Source of the DNA: DATFLK01 sp035267815
GTDB taxonomy: Bacteria > Pseudomonadota > Zetaproteobacteria > Mariprofundales > Mariprofundaceae
Assembly (NCBI GenBank): GCA_035267815.1
Contig: DATFLK010000115.1
Span: forward strand, 1-8,380
Direction: 5' to 3'
DNA: 8,380 nucleotides
Below are positions 5,688 to 8,380 of the stretch, one piece after another. Made by a program: the position numbers and the translations under genes. A model generated the notes under the pieces. It had not been told where the DNA came from, ran no database searches, and saw only the letters and a program-made list of their open reading frames with translations. The stretch's first letter is position 1. Every line of letters starts with the position of its first letter.

Positions 5688-6512
5688 TCAGAACTCCCGG
5701 AGAAGCTCCGTGATACCGGTCTTCTCACGAGTCTTTTCGTCGACCTGTTTGACGATCACGGCACAGTATAGATTCGGACCACCCGACTTGCCGGGCATCG
5801 AACCGGAGACCACGACCGAATAGGGCGGCACCTCGCCGAAGTGCACTTCACCGGTCTCGCGGTTGTAGATCCGGGTAGACTGCCCCAGATAGACGCCCAT
5901 CGAGAGCACCGATCCCTCGCGCACGATGACCCCCTCGGCCACCTCGGCGCGGGCGCCGATAAAGCAGTGGTCCTCAATAATCACGGGAGTGGCCTGAATC
6001 GGCTCCAGCACGCCACCGATGCCAGCCCCGCCGGAGATATGGCAGTGCTTGCCGATCTGGGCACAGGAACCGACCGTCGCCCATGTATCAACCATCGTCC
6101 CCTCGTCCACATAGGCACCAATGTTGACATATGAGGGCATCAGCACCGCCTTGGGTGCGATGTAGGCGCCCTTGCGTACCGTGGCCGGCGGCACCACGCG
6201 AATGCCCGCTTCCTTGAACATCTGCTCGCCCCAGCTGGCGAATTTCAGCGGCACCTTGTCATAATAGTTGGAGGCGCCACCATTGATCAGCTGGTTGTCA
6301 TGCAGCTTGAAATAGAGCAGTACGGCCTTCTTCAACCACTCCTGCGTCACCCACTGGCCGTCGTCGCTCCTCTCGGCCACGCGAACGCCGCCGTCGTCCA
6401 TCAGCTGGATTGCGTGCTCGACTCCATCGCGCACCTCGGGCTGCACATCCTTGGCCGTCCACTCGTTGCGGGTTTCCCAAGCGGATTCAATGACTCGCTG
6501 CAAATGATTCAC
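5688..6512 (-). CDS. dapD: Tetrahydrodipicolinate N-succinyltransferase
   Basis: DapD transfers succinyl from succinyl-CoA to tetrahydrodipicolinate in the succinylase branch of lysine and meso-diaminopimelate synthesis, and so feeds both protein and cell-wall precursors. The 274 residues equal the E. coli length. An N-terminal helical domain (about 1-100) is followed by a left-handed beta-helix of hexapeptide repeats from about 107, visible in AYIAPKAVLMPSYVNIGAYV, DTWATVGSCAQIG and IIEDHCFIGARAEVAEG. The family segment NGGASNYYDKVPLKFASW is present. The start is a GTG at 6512; GGAG lies six bases upstream. It is separated from the M14 hydrolase gene by 78 bases that include an AT-rich stretch, so it probably has its own promoter. 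No other dap gene is in the window. Confidence 0.97.
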   Translation of the reverse strand: MNHLQRVIESAWETRNEWTAKDVQPEVRDGVEHAIQLMDDGGVRVAERSDDGQWVTQEWLKKAVLLYFKLHDNQLINGGASNYYDKVPLKFASWGEQMFKEAGIRVVPPATVRKGAYIAPKAVLMPSYVNIGAYVDEGTMVDTWATVGSCAQIGKHCHISGGAGIGGVLEPIQATPVIIEDHCFIGARAEVAEGVIVREGSVLSMGVYLGQSTRIYNRETGEVHFGEVPPYSVVVSGSMPGKSGGPNLYCAVIVKQVDEKTREKTGITELLREF

Positions 6513-6590
6513 ACTTCACTCCATATCGATAAAATTTTGCACGAAGCCTAACCAAAACCTCGGCCGATGGTAATGCCGCATCGCGCGGGG
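6513..6590 (-). promoter_or_regulatory. Upstream region of dapD with a weak promoter candidate
   Basis: This 78-base gap contains the only AT-rich stretch on this side of the window. On the minus strand TTGGTT (6555-6550) could be a -35 element and TTTTAT (6534-6529) a -10, but the spacing of 15 is short. The dapD ribosome-binding site GGAG lies at the downstream end. No operator is recognised. Confidence 0.25.
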
Positions 6591-7634
6591 TTATCGTTCC
6601 TCGCTCTCCCCATCGGGATCGCCCTCGGACTGGAACTCCTCGACTGCGGCGAAGGCCGAATCGGGATCGTCGAAGCGGCCGATATGGATCAGCGCCTCGC
6701 CCTCGTTGACCAGTGGAAGGTTGCAGCGGCCGATGATGACGCCGCCGTCGCGGGCGGTGATCTCGCTCTCGTTCTGCCCGAAAGGATCGGCCACCACCCC
6801 CAGCACCTCGCCGCGGCTCACCTGCCGTCCGAGCGGTGTCAGTCCGCGTGCGATGCCGCTCTGATCAGCCCGCACCCAGTAGCTCGAGTGCGCCGTGGTC
6901 GGCGTCAGGCGGCGCTTGCGCCTCGACGGTCGCAACATCTCCAGTTCGCGCATGACCGAGATCACGCCGCGCACACCGGCCCGAATCGACAGCTCGTCGA
7001 AACGCAGCGCCTCTCCGGCCTCGTAGACGATCAGCGGCACCCCGGCCTCGTGTGCCGACTTACGGATCGAACCGTCGCGCAAACCGGCATGCAATACCAC
7101 GGGGGCGCCGAAGGCGGTCGCCATGCGCTCCACCTCCGGATAGGTGAGGCAGGCGCGAACCTGAGAGAGGTTGTCGCGATTGATCGCGGCCGAATGCAGA
7201 TCGATGCCGTGCGTACAGCGGGCCAGTAGCTCAGTGCGGATCAGGTTGGCCAGCCGTGCCGCCAGAGAGCCTTGCTCGGAACCGGGAAAGGAGCGGTTCA
7301 GGTCGCGCCGGTCGGGCAGGTAGCGGGACTGGTTGATGAAACCGTAGACATTAACGATCGGCACGGCGATGAGCGTGCCGTGGAGCCGCCGCAGCGCCGG
7401 AGTGCGAACCAGTCGGCGGACGATCTCGGTGCCGCCGATCTCGTCGCCGTGCAGCGCTCCCATAACCAGCAGTCTGGGACCGGGCCTGCGGCCGCGGATC
7501 ACATGCACCGGCATATGAAGCTGCGTATGGGTGTAGAGCGGCGGAAGCGGCAGTTCGATGGTGTGGCGCTCTCCCGGCAGCACCTCGGTGCCGCCGATGA
7601 TAAGAGGGTCACCCTTCGGGCTAGCCTTTGCCAC
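6591..7634 (-). CDS. M14-family succinylglutamate desuccinylase/aspartoacylase-like zinc hydrolase
   Basis: This 347-residue protein has the catalytic fold of M14 carboxypeptidases. Zinc ligands are H62 and E65 in ALHGDE and H147 in GIDLHS; the substrate-binding DLNRSFPG is at 111-118; the catalytic glutamate is probably E205 in VYEAGE. The last hundred residues form a separate beta-rich domain with a biotinyl-lipoyl-like pattern (GEVLGVVADPFG, then DGGVIIGRCNLPLVNEGEAL), followed by an acidic tail. The GTG at 7634 is preferred: homologues start close to the IGGTEVLPGE segment, whereas the upstream in-frame TTG (7670) lacks a ribosome-binding site. The start overlaps the rimK stop by 14 bases, so the two are one operon. 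The true substrate is not known; it is unlikely to be AstE, as no arginine-catabolism genes are nearby. Removing glutamates added by RimK is a plausible inference. Confidence 0.88.
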   Translation of the reverse strand: MAKASPKGDPLIIGGTEVLPGERHTIELPLPPLYTHTQLHMPVHVIRGRRPGPRLLVMGALHGDEIGGTEIVRRLVRTPALRRLHGTLIAVPIVNVYGFINQSRYLPDRRDLNRSFPGSEQGSLAARLANLIRTELLARCTHGIDLHSAAINRDNLSQVRACLTYPEVERMATAFGAPVVLHAGLRDGSIRKSAHEAGVPLIVYEAGEALRFDELSIRAGVRGVISVMRELEMLRPSRRKRRLTPTTAHSSYWVRADQSGIARGLTPLGRQVSRGEVLGVVADPFGQNESEITARDGGVIIGRCNLPLVNEGEALIHIGRFDDPDSAFAAVEEFQSEGDPDGESEER

Positions 7635-8380
7635 GGGTGCGGGTACGCCCCTTTTTGGCGTGCTTCTCAATGAAGGTGATGATCATGCCGGCGATATCCT
7701 TGCCGGTCGCCTCCTCGATCCCCTGCAGTCCCGGCGAAGAGTTGACCTCCATCACCACTGGACCGTGGTTAGAGCGCAACAGATCGACACCGGCCACGTT
7801 CAGCCCCATGATCTTGGCCGTGCGGATGGCGGTGGAGCGCTCCTCCGGCGTGATACGCACCAGCTCGGCACTGCCGCCGCGGTGCAGGTTGGAGCGGAAC
7901 TCCCCCTCCTTGCCCTGACGTTTCATCGCCGCCACCACCCGGTCACCGACGACGAAACAGCGGATATCGGAACCGCCGGCCTCCTTAATGAACTCCTGGA
8001 TCAGGATATTGGCATTGAGCCCGTGGAACGCCTCGATCACGCTCTCCGCCGCATGACGGTTCTCGGCCAGTACCACGCCTACCCCCTGAGTCCCCTCGAT
8101 CAGCTTGATCACCAGCGGCGTGCCGCCAACCATCTTGATCAGTCCCTCGGTGTCATCCGGGTAGCGGGCAAACCCGGTGACCGGCAGGCCAATCCCCTTA
8201 CGGGCCAGCAACTGCAGCGAACGCAGCTTGTCGCGCGAACGGCTGATGGCCACCGACTCGTTGAGCGGATAGACCCCCATCATCTCGAATTGGCGCACCA
8301 CCGCCGTACCGTAAAAGGTCACCGAGGCACCGATACGCGGGATCACCGCATCAAAGCCGTCCAGCTTCTCGCCCTTGTAG
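7621..8380 (-). CDS. rimK: RimK, ribosomal protein S6 glutamate ligase (N-terminus cut by right edge)
   Basis: RimK is an ATP-grasp enzyme that adds glutamate residues to the C-terminus of ribosomal protein S6 and can make poly-glutamate. About 252 residues are visible and the frame runs off the right edge; comparison with E. coli RimK (300 residues) suggests that about 60 N-terminal residues are missing. Visible landmarks are DAVIPRIGASVTFYGTA, the RDKLRSLQLLARKG segment, the ATP-binding KLIEGTQGVGVVLAE, IQEFIKEAGGSDIRCFVVGD, the glutamate-binding FRSNLHRGG, and the magnesium-binding VMEVNSSPGLQGIE. The GTG at 8346 that would open this frame lies inside the conserved domain and is not the real start. 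The C-terminal tail is lysine- and arginine-rich and differs from E. coli. The stop overlaps the start of the M14 hydrolase gene. Confidence 0.96.
   Translation of the reverse strand, partial: YKGEKLDGFDAVIPRIGASVTFYGTAVVRQFEMMGVYPLNESVAISRSRDKLRSLQLLARKGIGLPVTGFARYPDDTEGLIKMVGGTPLVIKLIEGTQGVGVVLAENRHAAESVIEAFHGLNANILIQEFIKEAGGSDIRCFVVGDRVVAAMKRQGKEGEFRSNLHRGGSAELVRITPEERSTAIRTAKIMGLNVAGVDLLRSNHGPVVMEVNSSPGLQGIEEATGKDIAGMIITFIEKHAKKGRTRTRGKG

Noticed and set aside
6567..7229. Plus-strand open frame opposite the M14 hydrolase
   Set aside because: No recognisable domain and no ribosome-binding site; the zinc-hydrolase motifs are on the minus strand.
7635..7670. TTG start for the M14 hydrolase
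   Set aside because: No ribosome-binding site, a proline- and arginine-rich added peptide, and a 50-base overlap with rimK; the GTG at 7634 is more economical.

Overview
The window looks like ordinary chromosomal DNA from a GC-rich (roughly 60% by eye) Gram-negative bacterium, most likely a gammaproteobacterium or a close relative. The reasons are the biotin gene order bioF-bioH-bioC-bioD, a NudF-type ADP-ribose pyrophosphatase, DapD of the succinylase lysine route, monothiol-reducible glutaredoxin 3, and a RimK that is very close to the enterobacterial protein. There are no insertion sequences, CRISPR repeats, phage genes, tRNAs or rRNAs.

Layout. The left edge may hold the start of an unrecognised gene on the minus strand, followed by an AT-rich promoter and a monocistronic cold-shock gene (csp) closed by a strong intrinsic terminator. 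Next, nudF (plus strand) runs head-on into a tight minus-strand operon, sharing its stop codon bases with the last gene. Read in the direction of transcription, that operon is bioF (4912 to 3773), bioH, bioC, a possible 17-codon coupling ORF, bioD, and a stand-alone response-regulator receiver protein. All junctions overlap or nearly touch. BioC and BioH together make the pimeloyl-ACP methyl ester and release pimeloyl-ACP; BioF condenses it with alanine; BioD closes the ureido ring. BioA and BioB are not in the window.

Upstream of bioF, on the plus strand, about 400 bases hold a decayed comF gene (amidophosphoribosyltransferase-like): half a zinc ribbon, the conserved pre-catalytic segment, then a frame change and an in-frame TAG just before the phosphoribosyltransferase signature. 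The reverse complement of this remnant stays open by chance and gives bioF a false 91-residue N-terminal extension. The remnant is followed by an intact grxC on the plus strand.

The right third is minus strand: rimK (cut by the window edge), an overlapping M14-family succinylglutamate desuccinylase/aspartoacylase-like zinc hydrolase, then dapD, which converges on grxC across a GC-rich hairpin.

The points most worth a second look are the comF pseudogene and its apparent link with a missing bioB, the receiver protein locked into the biotin operon, the mini-ORF between bioC and bioD, and the RimK/M14 hydrolase pair, which could write and erase glutamate tails. I found no clear evidence of a wholly new system.
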